Positions 47,471-58,293 are shown, counted from the stretch's first letter. The stretch is DNA of 64,000 nt from Phocoena phocoena (GCF_963924675.1 NC_089226.1:51477124-51541123), one strand, 5' to 3'. Numbers and translations are program-made. The notes: generated from the sequence alone by a model not told the origin.

Positions 47471-47574
47471 TTTGGACAGTTAAATCTCAGAATATCTCTA
47501 CCTTATAGAAAAGGCATAAATCTTTGGGGTCAGTTAGTCATCCCTGCTCCAAATGTTAATTTAACAATTAGGTT

Positions 47575-47770
47575 TATTGCTAGCTTAAGGTGCTAATTTA
47601 TACCATTTAATTCTCACAATAAACTTTAATGTAGGCATAATAAATTTTACCTCTCCTATTTAATCAAATAGAGGGTTAGAAATATTAAGCTATTAACCAT
47701 AGTAACATGGAAAATATTGGGGTCAGAACTCTTAACAATGATTTAATGATGTTAATGCTTTTCTTTTGTC
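47575..47770 (+). mobile_element. MIR SINE
   Basis: TACCATTTAATTCTCACAAT, TGTAGGCATAATAAATTTTA and GGGGTCAGAACTCTTAACAA follow the MIR from core to 3' end. Confidence 0.68.
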
Positions 47771-47889
47771 CTTGACATCCTGTGGAGAGTGGCAATTACA
47801 ATTATTTTAAAAGGTGGAGTTTTTTTTTTTAGAAATGTTTGTTAGTTTTAACTAATTAAGAAAAGTCTCCAGAATTTCATAACCGCAGT

Positions 47890-47965
47890 TATCATTCACA
47901 TATATTAATGAGTGCATACGTTGTGCCAGGCACTGTGTCAGTGATAATCCTGAAGGCATATGTTG
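47890..47965 (+). mobile_element. MIR 5' fragment
   Basis: TATTAATGAGTGCATACG and TTGTGCCAGGCACTGTG are the MIR (or L2-type) 5' phrase. Confidence 0.5.
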
Positions 47966-48734
47966 TAGATACAACTTTTCTTAAGCTGTAAAACCCAGCT
48001 CTGAACGGAGACAGCTACACTGAAGAAAGTCAGCTAGACCAAGAATATCTAATTCTATTTTCATGAATTTAATCCAGCTCTTGGGCTCTCTTCATGGAGC
48101 TAAAGCCCTTCTATGTTGAAGTCATGTAGGCCAAAGATCCACTTAGATCTGCTTGCACAGCTGAGATAATCTATATCCTTCAAAAATCATTATCAAAAAA
48201 AATTAAGGATAAATATAGAATCATAGGCAAAAAATTAAGAGATAATAACAGTCTATCATACAAGTATATCTTTGTGTTTCCTACCATATCTAAGATTGTT
48301 TCCAATGCCCATTAGACCTTCACTTCTACTGCAACTCCAAATAGGAGACAGACTCCATTTCAGGTTCCCTCACTTTCTAGCATGAGATTATTTCCCAGAA
48401 ATGTGGTGACACTAATCAGCATAGAACATACCCTCAAGTGTTCTGATCAATCATTTTGGCTCTTTCATAGTCCTGTCTAAAAGGGAGAGGGAGAGGGAGA
48501 CTCTGTTTTTACTCAGGCCCTCCCCTTTGGTTCTTTCCAGTCACAGAGACCACCATTTGCTTAAAGAATTGGCTCTAGGCAAAATCTTGCCCTACAGCTT
48601 CAACAAAATTTCCTGTGCACGTAGTATTGGAGCCATTCTGACAGTCCAATCAGTATAACCACAGTTGGATGTTGTAAAAATAAAAAAAGGAAAAAACATT
48701 ATTTTAGAGGAAATTATCTCTGCAATTTATCCAT
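47966..48734. other. Unassigned interval
   Basis: No repeat family or gene assigned. Confidence 0.5.
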
Positions 48735-49690
48735 TCATCTTTCCCACTAAGTTACTCTTCCATTCACTCATTCATTAACTCGCCTATTCACTCATTCACC
48801 CATTGATATGGACCAAATGTTTGTGTCTCCCTAAAAGATTCATATTTGGAAGTCTAATCCCCATCGTGATGGTATTTGGAGACAGGACCTTTGGGGAGAT
48901 GATTAGGTTTGGATTTGGTAATGAGGATGGAACCCCCATGATAAGATTGGTACCATTATAAGAGGATAAAGAGTGTAGAGCTCCTTTTCTCTGCTATATG
49001 AAGACACATCAAGAAGACTGCTGTCTATGAACCAGGAAGCAGGCCCTAACCAGATACCAAATCTGTTAGCTCCTTGATCTTGAGCTTCACAGATTTCAAA
49101 ATTCTGAGAAATAAATGCCTGTGTCTAAGCCACCCTGACTATGGTAAATTGTTATAGCAGTCCAAACTTTCAAAGACAATCATAGTGAAAGATCACTCTA
49201 TGCAAATTATCACGTGAGGTGTTTAGCACAGGAAGATGGTCAAAACAAAATCCCTGTTCACAGGAAGTTTTCAGGCTACTGCAGAAGTAGATGGATAAAG
49301 AATAATTACAGCGCTAGAATGTGTATGTAGAATGTGTATGTAAGATGAGTGCAAAAGAGAAAGAGCACCTTGACTTGCCGGGGTAATCAGTTCAGATATT
49401 CTGGAAAAGATAGCTTGTGAACTGAGGAGCCTTAGCACACAAGTAGCAAGAGAATATTCCAGGGCAGGAGAGCAGCAGTTTTGGGGGGACAGGAATGTGA
49501 AACAGAATGGCATATTTACTAAAATGAACAAGTTCTTAATATCTGTAGTATTATACAGTAGAAAGACCAAAAGACATGAGGTTGGTGAAATAGGTGGAGG
49601 ACATAACATCAAGACATTTTAAGGAATTTTGACTTTATATTGAAGGCAACTGAAAGTATACAAAAGTTGTCAATCATCCCTGCTTGATAT
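48735..49690 (-). mobile_element. L2 LINE fragment split by an MLT1 LTR
   Basis: A CATT-rich run (48735-48803), as at the L2 terminus in reverse, precedes the LTR. After it, AATCCCTGTTCACAGGAAG, AGAATATTCCAGGGCAGGAG and GGAATTTTGACTTTATATTG continue reverse-strand L2. Confidence 0.65.
48804..49178 (+). mobile_element. Solo LTR of an MLT1-type (ERVL-MaLR) element
   Basis: It runs from TGATATGGACCAAATG to CAAAGACA, beginning TG and ending CA. Internal phrases are TTCATATTTGGAAGTC, GGTATTTGGAGACAGG, CCTTATAA-like TATAAGAGG, GAAGACTGCTGTCTATG, CCTTGATCTTGAGCTTC and GAGAAATAAATGCC (poly(A) signal region). No internal retroviral sequence adjoins it. Clear 5-bp flanking repeats were not seen. Confidence 0.9.
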
Positions 49691-50260
49691 CTGTTAAAGC
49701 ATGTTAGGGAGTTTTAGAAGGTTTTTCTACGTCCAGGTTCAGCTCACATGTTAGAAGTACCCACACTTGTATATAAAACAGTAATTTATTAAGGGTAAAT
49801 TGTTTAATGGAATCTCATACATTCATGACCAAGACTCATGAGTGTAGTATTTCTTAACAGAAAATCATTACTTCTGTTGGCACCAGACCATTAATCATAA
49901 TACATTCTTTTGTTAAATCCTGGTGTTCTTGAAAGTGTAATTTATAGGTCAAGTCTCACAAATGCTTGGTTCAGAATAACTGAGGCATTGATGAAAAATG
50001 CATTTCTTATATCTGCAGTTCACTAATAAGCTTAAATATGATGAGGAGACATCTGTCATAATTCAAGTGTATTTCAACTCTGGCCAGTTCACATAAGCAA
50101 AAAGCTATACAGAGGCAGATTTAGTTTTTTTCTTCTTATATACCTAGATGCTGGCCTTTGGGAATCTATAAATGCTTAAATCTTGTATAGCATGAGATAC
50201 TTTGGGGTCAAGGTAAGAAAGCAGAGAGGGGAAGAAATTCAATGTAGAGAGACCAGAAAC
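49691..50260. other. Unassigned interval
   Basis: No repeat family or gene assigned. Confidence 0.5.
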
Positions 50261-50267
50261 CTCCAAC

Positions 50268-51782
50268 CTTTTTTTTTTTTTATTGAAGCATAGTTGATGT
50301 ACAATCTTATATAAGTTACAGGTGTACAATACAGTGATTTGAAGTTTTTAAAGGTTATACTCCATTTATAGTTATTTTAAAATTTTGGCTATATTTCCAG
50401 TATTGTACAATATATTCTTGTAATATTTGATACCTAAGAGTTTATAACTCTTACTCTCCTACCCCTATATTCCCCCTCTCCCCTTCCCTCTACCCACTGG
50501 TAACCACTAGTTTGTTCTCTATATCTGTGAGTCTGCTTCTTTTTTGTTGTATTCACTAGTTTGTTGTTTTTTTTAGATTCCACACATAAGTGACATCATA
50601 CAGTGTTTTTCTTCCTCTGTCTGATTTATTTCACTTAGCATAATACTCTCCACGTCCATCTATGTTGTTGCAAATGGCAAAAGTTCATTCTTTTTTATAG
50701 CTGAGTAATACTCCATTGTGTGTGTTTTTATACCACATCTTCAATATCCATTCCTCTGTTGATGAAAACTTAGGTTGCTTCCATATTTGGCAGTTGAAAA
50801 TAATACTGCTATGAACATTGAAGTACATGTATCTTTCCAAATTGGTGTTTTTTGTTTGTTTGTTTGTTTTTCAGATAAATACCCAGGAGTGGAATTGCTG
50901 GGTTATGTGGTAGTTCTAGTTTTAGTGTTTTTGTTTGTTTGTTTTTGTTTTTGCGGTACGCAGGCCTCTCACTGCTGTGGCCTCTCCCGTTGTGGAGCAC
51001 AGGCTCTGGACGCGCAGGCTCAGTGGCCATGGCTCATGGGCCTAGCCGCTCCGCGGCATGTGGGATCTTCTCAGACCGGGGCACAAACCCGTGTCCCCTG
51101 CATCGGCAGGCGGACTCTCAACCACTGTGCCACCAGGGGAGCCCAAGTTTTAGTTTTTTGAGAAACCTTCAGACTGTTTTCCACAGTGGATGCACCAATT
51201 TACATTCCCACCAGCAATTACAGGTGTTCCCTTTTCTCCACATCCTTTCCAATATTTGTTATTTGTGTTTTTTTAAATGATAGGCATCCTGACGGGTGTG
51301 AAGTGATATCTCAAGTGATCTCTCATGCAAATTGTGATTTGCATTTCCCTGATGATTAGTGATGTTGAGCAACTCTTCATGTGCCTGTCTGCCATCTGCG
51401 TGTCCTCTTTGGAAAAATGTATATTCAGGTCTTTTGCTCATTTTTTAATTGTGTTGTTTGTTTTTCTGATGCTGAGTTGTATTAGCTGTTTATATATGTT
51501 GGATATTAACCCCTTATGGGTCATGTCATTTGCAAATATTTTTTTCCCATTCAGCAGGTTGTTTTTTCATTTTGTCAATGGTTTCTTTGCCTTGCAAAAG
51601 CTTTTAAGTTTAATTAGGTCCCGTTTGTTTATTTTTGCATTTATTTCCTTTGTGTTAGGTGGCAGATCCAAAAAATATTTCTACAATTTATGTCAAAGAG
51701 TGTTCTGCCTATGTTTTCCTCTAGTTTTATGGTTTACAGTCATACATTTGGGCTTTAATACATTTTGAATTTATTTTTGTAT
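50268..51782 (-). mobile_element. L1 3' segment of a second twin-primed insertion
   Basis: The plus-strand T run at 50270-50282 and TTGAAGCATAGTTGATG mark the L1 3' end. Reverse ORF2 follows (AGGAGTGGAATTGCTGGG, CCTTTTCTCCACATCC, GCAAAAGCTTTTAAG) up to about 51782, in the block equivalent to [22 protein letters not shown] interrupts it at 50927-51144. Confidence 0.93.
50927..51144 (-). mobile_element. CHR-type tRNA-derived SINE
   Basis: Reverse-strand full copy with a tail that has drifted to GTTT repeats. It is flanked by AGTTTTAGT at 50918-50926 and 51146-51154. It lies within L1 sequence, so it is younger than that L1. Confidence 0.95.
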
Positions 51783-51789
51783 GTGGTGT

Positions 51790-53090
51790 TAAAATTATAG
51801 GCCAGTATCACTGATGAACATAGATGCAAAAATCCTCAACAAAGTATTAGCAAACTGAATCCAATAATACATTAAAGGGATCATATACCATGATCAAGTG
51901 GGATTTATCCCAGGGATGCAAGAATTTTTCAGTATCCACAAATCAATCAATGCCATATACCACATTAACAAATTGAATAACAAAATCATATGACCATCCT
52001 GATAGATGCAGAAAAATCTTTTGACAAAGTTCAACACCCATACATGATAAAAACTCTTGAGGAAGTAGGCATAGAGGGAATGTACCTCAACATAATGAAG
52101 GCCATATATGACAAACCCACAGCTAACGTCATACTCAATGGTGAAAAGCTGAACACATTTCTTCTATGATCAGGAACAAGACAAGGATGCACATTCTCAT
52201 CACTTTTCTTCAACATAATTTTGGAAGTCCTAGCCACAGCAATCACACAAGAAAAAGAAATAAAAGGAACACAAATTGGAAAGGAAAATGTAAAATTGCC
52301 ACTGTTTGCAGATTACATAATACTATACATAGAAAAGCCTAAAGACACCACCAGAAAACTACTAGAGTTCATCAATGAATTCGGTAAAGTTGCAGAGTAA
52401 AAAAATTAACACACAGAAATCTATTGCATTTCTATATGCTAACAGGGAACTATCAGAAAGAGAAATTAAAGAAAAATTCAATTTACCATCACATCAGAAA
52501 GAATAAAATACCTAGGAATAAACCTACCTGTGGAGGCAAAAGACCTCTACTCAGAAGACTATAAGATACTGATGAAAGAAATTGAAAATGACACAAACAG
52601 ATTGAAAGATATACTGTGTTCTTGGATTTGGAAGATTTAATATTGTTAAAATGACCATACTATCCAAGGAAATATACAGATTCAATGAAATCACTTCAAA
52701 CTACCAATGACATTTTTCACAGAACTAGAATAAATAATTTTAAAATGTGTATGGAAACACAAAAGACACTGAATAGCCAAAAGAATCTTGAGAAAGAAGA
52801 ACAGAACTGGAAAAATCACACTCTCTGACTTCAGACTTACTACAAAACCACAATTATCAAAACCATATGGTACTGGCACAAAAGCAGACACATAGATCAA
52901 TGGAAAAAAACAGAGAGCCCAGAAATAAACCCACACACTTATGGTCAACTATCCACAACAAAGGAGGAAAGAATATACAATGGAGAAAAGACAATCTCTT
53001 CAATAAGTGGTGCTGGGAAAACTGGACAGCTATGTGTAAAATAATGAAATTAGAACCTATGGCTTTAAAACAGACCAATGCTTTCAAATA
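51790..53090 (+). mobile_element. Inverted 5' segment of the second twin-primed L1
   Basis: Plus-strand ORF2 from AATTATAGGCCAGTATCAC (the [15 protein letters not shown] block) through AATCACACAAGAAAAAG and TTTGCAGATTACATAAT (RT motif, read here as [12 protein letters not shown]) to AAATAATGAAATTAGAACC (KxMKLE block). It ends in L1 coordinates just upstream of where the 3' segment begins. Confidence 0.93.
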
Positions 53091-53188
53091 ATATGCATTA
53101 ATAGTCTATAAAAAGAAGATCTGGATACTAGCAAACTTTACTAATATCCTGAATCCTCTCACTTCAGTCTTGACTTTGCCATATGGTA

Positions 53189-53269
53189 TTGGGTTGGCCA
53201 AAAAGTTCATTCAGGTTTTTCTGTAAGGTGTTATGGAAGAACCCCAACAAACTTTTTGGCCAACTCAAT
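53189..53269. mobile_element. Palindromic mariner-derived MITE
   Basis: Terminal inverted repeats begin TTGGGTTGGCCAAAAAGTT and end AACTTTTTGGCCAACTCAA, about 19 bp with one mismatch. They are bounded by TA at 53187-53188 and a TA next to the right end, the tc1/mariner target. The 80-base element folds into a long hairpin. Related cetartiodactyl mariner MITEs are known to have given rise to the ruminant miR-2284/2285 family. Confidence 0.92.
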
Positions 53270-53425
53270 GTATAATAAAGAGAAGCCTAAACAGTCCTAC
53301 CTGGGAGTTCTCTGAAGAGATGTTTGTGATGTATTTGGAAGAAAAAAAATTCTGCAGATAGAAAAAGAGAATAATATTTGAGAAAGAGGTAAAAATATGT
53401 AGAAAGAAAATAATATAATATTGTA

Positions 53426-53600
53426 TTAGTTCACTAGGGTTACCATAATAAAGTGCTACAAACTAGGTGACTTAGAACAATGGAAATTTATTGTCTCACA
53501 GTTCTGGAGGCTAGATCTCTGGGTGGGCAGCAGCAGCCTCTTTGGAACCCAGAAACAAATTTCATCTGTGTGCTGAGCTTTCTGAATGATTGTTACTACA
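53426..53600 (-). mobile_element. MLT1-type LTR fragment
   Basis: TTAGTTCACTAGGGTTACC, AGTGCTACAAACTAGGTGAC and TTATTGTCTCACAGTTCTGG are the reverse of the MLT1 LTR 3' part. Sequence to 53879 is unassigned. Confidence 0.78.
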
Positions 53601-53879
53601 CCTATTCCAGTCTTATATATGGGCAGCAGAAACAGAACATAATGCAAAAATGTGTCTTCCCACATCACATTTCCCTTTTCTATTGCTTTTTTTGTGTTTT
53701 GGAAGGCAAAGTATTTTATTTTTCCCCTAGTCTCCATGCATTCAGTGAAGCTCCTTTCTTTGATACTTTCTGTGTCTTAAGGGCTGCCTCCCTTTCCAGA
53801 TAAAGCTTTGACCCACAGCTCTCAGATCACTGCCACCTGCTTATTCACACGGTGCTAATTATAATACTAGTTCATGTGA

Positions 53880-54340
53880 CACACTATAGTAGTTAAATAA
53901 TAAGCGTGCAGTGACCTGCAATCCTTTAAGCTTCCATGTGTGCAAAGCGCTTAAGAGTCTCTTCCCCAAACACAGCACAATCTTCTGACTTTTAGAAGAG
54001 AGCATCTTAGCAAAAGCTTAGCCTTAATTTCATGGCAAGAACATTCCTCTGTTTCCTAACCCTGCCAACCTTCATTCACTCTGACTGGCGTCCAGATTAA
54101 TAGTTATTTAACTGCTAAACAATTATGACAGGCGATTAATTAGTCTCAAGGAGCAGCCACTTGTGCTGTTATTAATCAGCTCATCACCAGACAGAAAAAG
54201 AAGGAAAGCAGTCTGTATTTGTTACAAAATGGGCTAGGCAGGCATTACTAAGGCAATAAGAAAAGGTCATTGTAGAGCTGAAAGCATGATGAGCAGGTTT
54301 TGTGAGATTGATGAGGGAGAATTATTTTCTGTATATATTA
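53880..54340. other. Repeat-free block, candidate conserved enhancer
   Basis: Dense homeodomain and TALE-like words: CCAGATTAATAG, AACAATTATGACAGG, GCGATTAATTAGTC and GTTATTAATCAGC lie within 120 bases (54090-54185). No transposon relic is visible. Conservation is inferred from appearance only. Confidence 0.4.
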
Positions 54341-54544
54341 TGAGAAGAAAAAAAGACTGTTCAGTACAGTGTGGTGAAAGAAACTTAATGCATAGTGAAT
54401 GGTCTCTAGATGTGCAAAGTACTTAAATCTTATACCATAGGTATAAAGGGATATTGCTGAGTTAAGATGTAAGGTGAGCTGTTGACTGTTTCCTCATCAA
54501 TTCTGAAAATTAGGTAGGGAATTCATTTATGCTTAGTGATCCAT

Positions 54545-55530
54545 GCCAGAAACTTTTGTGCCAACTTCCATTTCTCATTTACCCTCATTCTCTACAATCT
54601 ACCCTCAATCTGATCCCTTTACCACAACACAGGTCTGTCCTGCTCCATTCTTCCTACCATTATTATAATTGTAGACCTTATCAGCTCTTGTCTAGATTAC
54701 TGAAATAACCTTTTTCTTGACTAGTGTTTCATGTACTACACTGCAGTCTTGGTGATTTTTCCCCTTAAAATGAAAATAGGGTGGTGGCATCTTTCTGATT
54801 AAAACAACAAATGGGATTGTGGCAAAGTCCTTGACATGACTTGTTAGCTTCACCCTGAATACTCAGCATCGAGGTGGAGACCACTGCTCTGAAATAAGAC
54901 AACCTGGCTTGAATTCTGCTACTTTTTCTCACTCGCTGTATTATCTTGGGCAAGTCACCCAACTTTTGGTTTACTCATCTGTAAAAATAGGATAATAATA
55001 ATATCTACATCATAAGAAGCATGTGAATTTTCAATGAATGGATACATATAAAGTACTTACTACGGTGTCTGGTATACACAGATAAATGTTAGCTATTGTT
55101 ATTTCTAGCCATGTACCCAGCCCTATTTTCTTAAATAAACCATGTAAATTTCCACCTTCACACCTCTGATTTTTCTCTTTCCTCTGTCAAGAAAGGACTC
55201 TCATAGGCACTTCTCATTCCAGTTTATGTCTTGAACGGACAGCCATCTTCAGTGTTCTGCTTAAAAGTTTAATCACCTTCTCTAAGATGCTTTTTCTAAC
55301 TCTCTCTGCTTAGATGGAAGTGAACCTTCTCACCACCTTGCCTCCCTCTTATGTCACACTGTCCCATATCTCTCAATCACTTCAATATGAGATTACATTT
55401 AATGTCTTTAGACTAGATATTAATTTCCTTGTGACAAAAAATGTTTTCTTCCATCTATATTGCCCCAGCACAATGCCTCACATGCAGTAGGAATTTAATC
55501 AGTATTTTGAATGAATGAGTGAATATTGCA
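54545..55530 (+). mobile_element. L2 LINE 3' region split by a MIR
   Basis: CTTGTCTAGATTACTGAAAT and CTACACTGCAGTCTTGG precede the MIR (54880-55105). TTCTCTAAGATGCTTTTTC, ATGTCACACTGTCCC, AGCACAATGCCTCACATG and TTGAATGAATGAGTG follow it, giving the L2 3' end in order. Confidence 0.88.
54880..55105 (-). mobile_element. MIR SINE, nearly complete
   Basis: CAACCTGGCTTGAATTCTG, TCTTGGGCAAGTCACCCAAC, CATCTGTAAAAATAGG, AATAATAATATCTAC and TGTCTGGTATACACAG span the reverse MIR. Confidence 0.92.
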
Positions 55531-55534
55531 AGAA

Positions 55535-56400
55535 AAGTTGGCCAGACAAGTAGAGATAACAGGTAAAATATCCAGTGAAATAATCAAACCTCTCCAAACT
55601 GGAGATAAAGCCAGGAGTTGATACACTGACTGATCCATATACTTAAATCAGTATTAACTCTCTGAGGCATTGCTGTAATTGGACTTTGGGGAATGTACTC
55701 TGGGTTTGAATAAGGTAAATGCTTTGAATCTCACTCCCTATTAAAATTACTATCATGTGGAGAATGAGATTAAACAAAAACTAAATAGATGAGCTTCCTT
55801 CTAGCAAAATGTCAGAGGACATTTCTGATTGCCAAATTGTCTCTTTATGAGGCTCTTCTGGGGCACCGGGGAATTACCAATAATCTACGGCAGAGAGGTC
55901 TCAAGGTTTCCATTTCATTTAAACTACAGAGCCTGTGTGAGGAAATATGTCATTAAAAATCTGAGTCCCATTCTCATCTCTCTCCCTTGTTAGAAGCTCC
56001 TCCTCACTTGCTAGTAACACCTGTGTGGGGAAAAAAAAAAGGTGCTTGCACTTATTATTTTCTACATTAATCATCATTTATACAACAAGCATTAGGGTAG
56101 CACAAGCGCAAGCATATGACTTCAGGTGGGTAATAAACAGCAGGGGCAGATCAACTTTATACAAAACAAAGACACTATTTTCACATGATTCAATTTACCC
56201 CTGCCTGCCTAGATGGGTTTAACTACACCAGAATCAGCTTTTGCAAAGCACCTGAGGAAGTACTTAAACGTAATTGTACTCTGAGATCATTACTGGAGTA
56301 GTTAATCAGGTGCAAACTAGGGCTAAGGCATTTTGGGTTTGCTCCCATTGGAAGACTGTCCTAGGTCCCAATACCAGGTTGAACCCTATTTTTGACTGTA
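55535..56400. other. Repeat-free block, candidate conserved noncoding element
   Basis: No recognisable transposon over about 860 bases. It contains words such as TTACATTAATCATCATTTA-like AT cores, ACAAAACAAAGACAC (SOX-like), CAGGTGGGTAATAA and GTTAATCAGGTG. An open frame at 56025-56222 has no features of a real protein. Confidence 0.38.
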
Positions 56401-56455
56401 CAGAATATTAAATATTAATGGTAAGATATATTCCTTTTTCAGTCTCTCAGAAATA
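56401..56455 (+). repeat. 55-bp dispersed repeat, copy 1
   Basis: CAGAATATTAAATATTAATG, GTAAGATATATTCC and CTCAGAAATA recur at 58241-58293 with about 85% identity in the same orientation. Confidence 0.8.
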
Positions 56456-56689
56456 GCCAAAACATTAGATCAAATATTTCCCTTATGTTGAGACTATTTT
56501 ATAGAGGACCTCACGTAAGCAATTGAACCAAAGATAGTTAGAAAAGAAGAGAATGAACAGGAGGAAAAGAAGAGTCTATGAAATGAATATAAGAACTGCT
56601 CATCTGCATAGTAAGAAATCACAACATTTCCATGCTGCCCAGGCACTGCTGTAAAGTAAGGAAGAAGATATATTTTAGTGTCTGCAGAT

Positions 56690-56870
56690 ACAATTTGAAT
56701 TTAGTTCCACTAGTTTTTTTTAACCTTGGATGAATAACTTAGCCTCTCTGAGCCTGTTATCCTTCTATAAAATGAGTGTAATAAAGCTCACCCCACATGG
56801 GTTGTGACAAAAGGGAAACTTGTACTGTAAGCCTCCTAAGTATTAGTCTCATCCCCTGTTGAGATTTGGC
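56690..56870 (-). mobile_element. MIR SINE
   Basis: TGAATAACTTAGCCTCTCTG, CTATAAAATGAGTGTAATAA and ACATGGGTTGTGAC are the reverse MIR core. Confidence 0.82.
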
Positions 56871-57204
56871 AGAGCAGATCCGGACTTGGTTGCATTAGTC
56901 ACACTAAGGATGGTGTTCAGTTTTCTGAGTTTGATAGGGACACAGAATCTAGGTTAATAATTGCCACTGTGATACTTCAAAAATAGTTAATCCAATAGTT
57001 TCTTTTTTTTTTGGAAATTTTTCTTCCTTTACAGTTTTATATTAATGACAAAATAGCAAATGTTCCTCTCTTCCCCAGCTAGCAGTGATAATCAGATCAC
57101 TTATGATTATCTTTCACTATGGGAACCATAACAGTACCCATGGTAAGGACACTCTCATACTGGCTGCAAAGCTGGTTCACAGATCTAATAAATACAAGAA
57201 TTTA
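56871..57204. other. Unassigned interval
   Basis: No repeat family or gene assigned; a T run lies at 57002-57012. Confidence 0.5.
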
Positions 57205-57248
57205 GGCAACCTTAAACATCTTTTTCGGCAACCTTAAACGTCTTTTTA
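57205..57248 (+). repeat. Two tandem 22-bp units
   Basis: GGCAACCTTAAACATCTTTT and GGCAACCTTAAACGTCTTTT lie head to tail and abut the target site of the next SINE. Confidence 0.95.
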
Positions 57249-57256
57249 GGCATTTT

Positions 57257-57476
57257 TATTTTATTTATTTTATTTTATTTTTTGTGGTACGTGGGCCCCT
57301 CTTACTGTTGTGGCCTCTCCCGTTGCGGAGCACATGCTCCGTTCATGCAGGCTCAGCGGCCATGGCTCACAGGACCAGCTGCTCCGCGGCATGTGGGATC
57401 CTCCCAGACCGGGGACGAACCCGTGTCCCTTGCATCGGCAGGCGGACTCTCAACTACTGCGCCACCAGGGAAGCCC
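57257..57476 (-). mobile_element. CHR-type tRNA-derived SINE
   Basis: Reverse-strand full copy with a tail drifted to TTTTA repeats, flanked by TAGGCATTTT at 57247-57256 and 57477-57486. Confidence 0.96.
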
Positions 57477-57486
57477 TAGGCATTTT

Positions 57487-57880
57487 AAAATATAGTGATA
57501 CGACATCTAATATTGGACATTTTATGAATAGCATTACCTCTTCTTCCCTCATACTTTTTGGGAAGTGTTTCCTCTGTTTCTTTGTGAGTCAAAATTCATC
57601 TTCACACTGGATATCACTGGATGTTTCTTCTGACTAATGCACATCCTAACAAGAACTTTTCTCTCCCTTTGAATTTTCTAAATATCGATCTGTTTCAAAC
57701 ACTTGACCCTCTTGTCAAATAATTCTCCCGTTGACCTATGTATTTTTTCTCCGCCCTCGTTAGATCTGAAGCTCTTCTCCATAATTGCAGTGCTGCATGT
57801 AAAACGTGTCTCAAGAAGTTAGAATTGTTCCAAAATTTTTATGCTAAGGTGCTTTCTATTAAAATAAGTTTAGGATTAAA
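57487..57880. other. Unassigned interval
   Basis: No repeat family or gene assigned. Confidence 0.5.
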
Positions 57881-57884
57881 ACAG

Positions 57885-58085
57885 TATATTAGGTTAGGAA
57901 TATATATTAGGTTAGGAATATATATATATTAGGAATATATATATATTAGGTTAGGAGTATATATATGTTAGGAATATATATATATTAGGTTAGGAATATA
58001 TATATATATAGGTTAGGTTAGGAATATATATATATATAAATATATAGGTTAAGTTAGGAATATATACATATACTCATTAGGTTAG

Positions 58086-58120
<35 letters not shown>
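57885..58120 (+). repeat. TTAGG-containing AT minisatellite
   Basis: About nine irregular units of the form TTAGGTTAGGAATATATATA, with the AT part varying in length, ending in a pure (AT)n run at 58088-58118. Confidence 0.95.
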
Positions 58121-58175
58121 CCTTTTATCCTCCTTTGGGACTCCACAATACCCACAGAATTCCCTGAGATGCCAC

Positions 58176-58177
<2 letters not shown>

Positions 58178-58209
<32 letters not shown>
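58178..58209 (+). repeat. (GT)n microsatellite
   Basis: About 16 perfect TG units. Confidence 0.97.
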
Positions 58210-58211
<2 letters not shown>

Positions 58212-58240
58212 TTATAAAATACATACATACACATGCCATA

Positions 58241-58293
58241 CAAAATATTAAATATTAATGGTAAAAATATTCCTTTTTTGGTCCCACAGAAAT
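58241..58293 (+). repeat. 55-bp dispersed repeat, copy 2
   Basis: CAAAATATTAAATATTAATG and CACAGAAATA match 56401-56455. It sits directly after the simple-repeat cluster. Confidence 0.8.

Noticed and set aside
50268..53090. Two independent L1 insertions in opposite orientation
   Set aside because: The ORF2 coordinates of the two halves are contiguous at the breakpoint, which fits one twin-primed insertion better.
57885..58120. Interstitial telomere repeat
   Set aside because: The unit is TTAGG with long AT inserts, not TTAGGG arrays.
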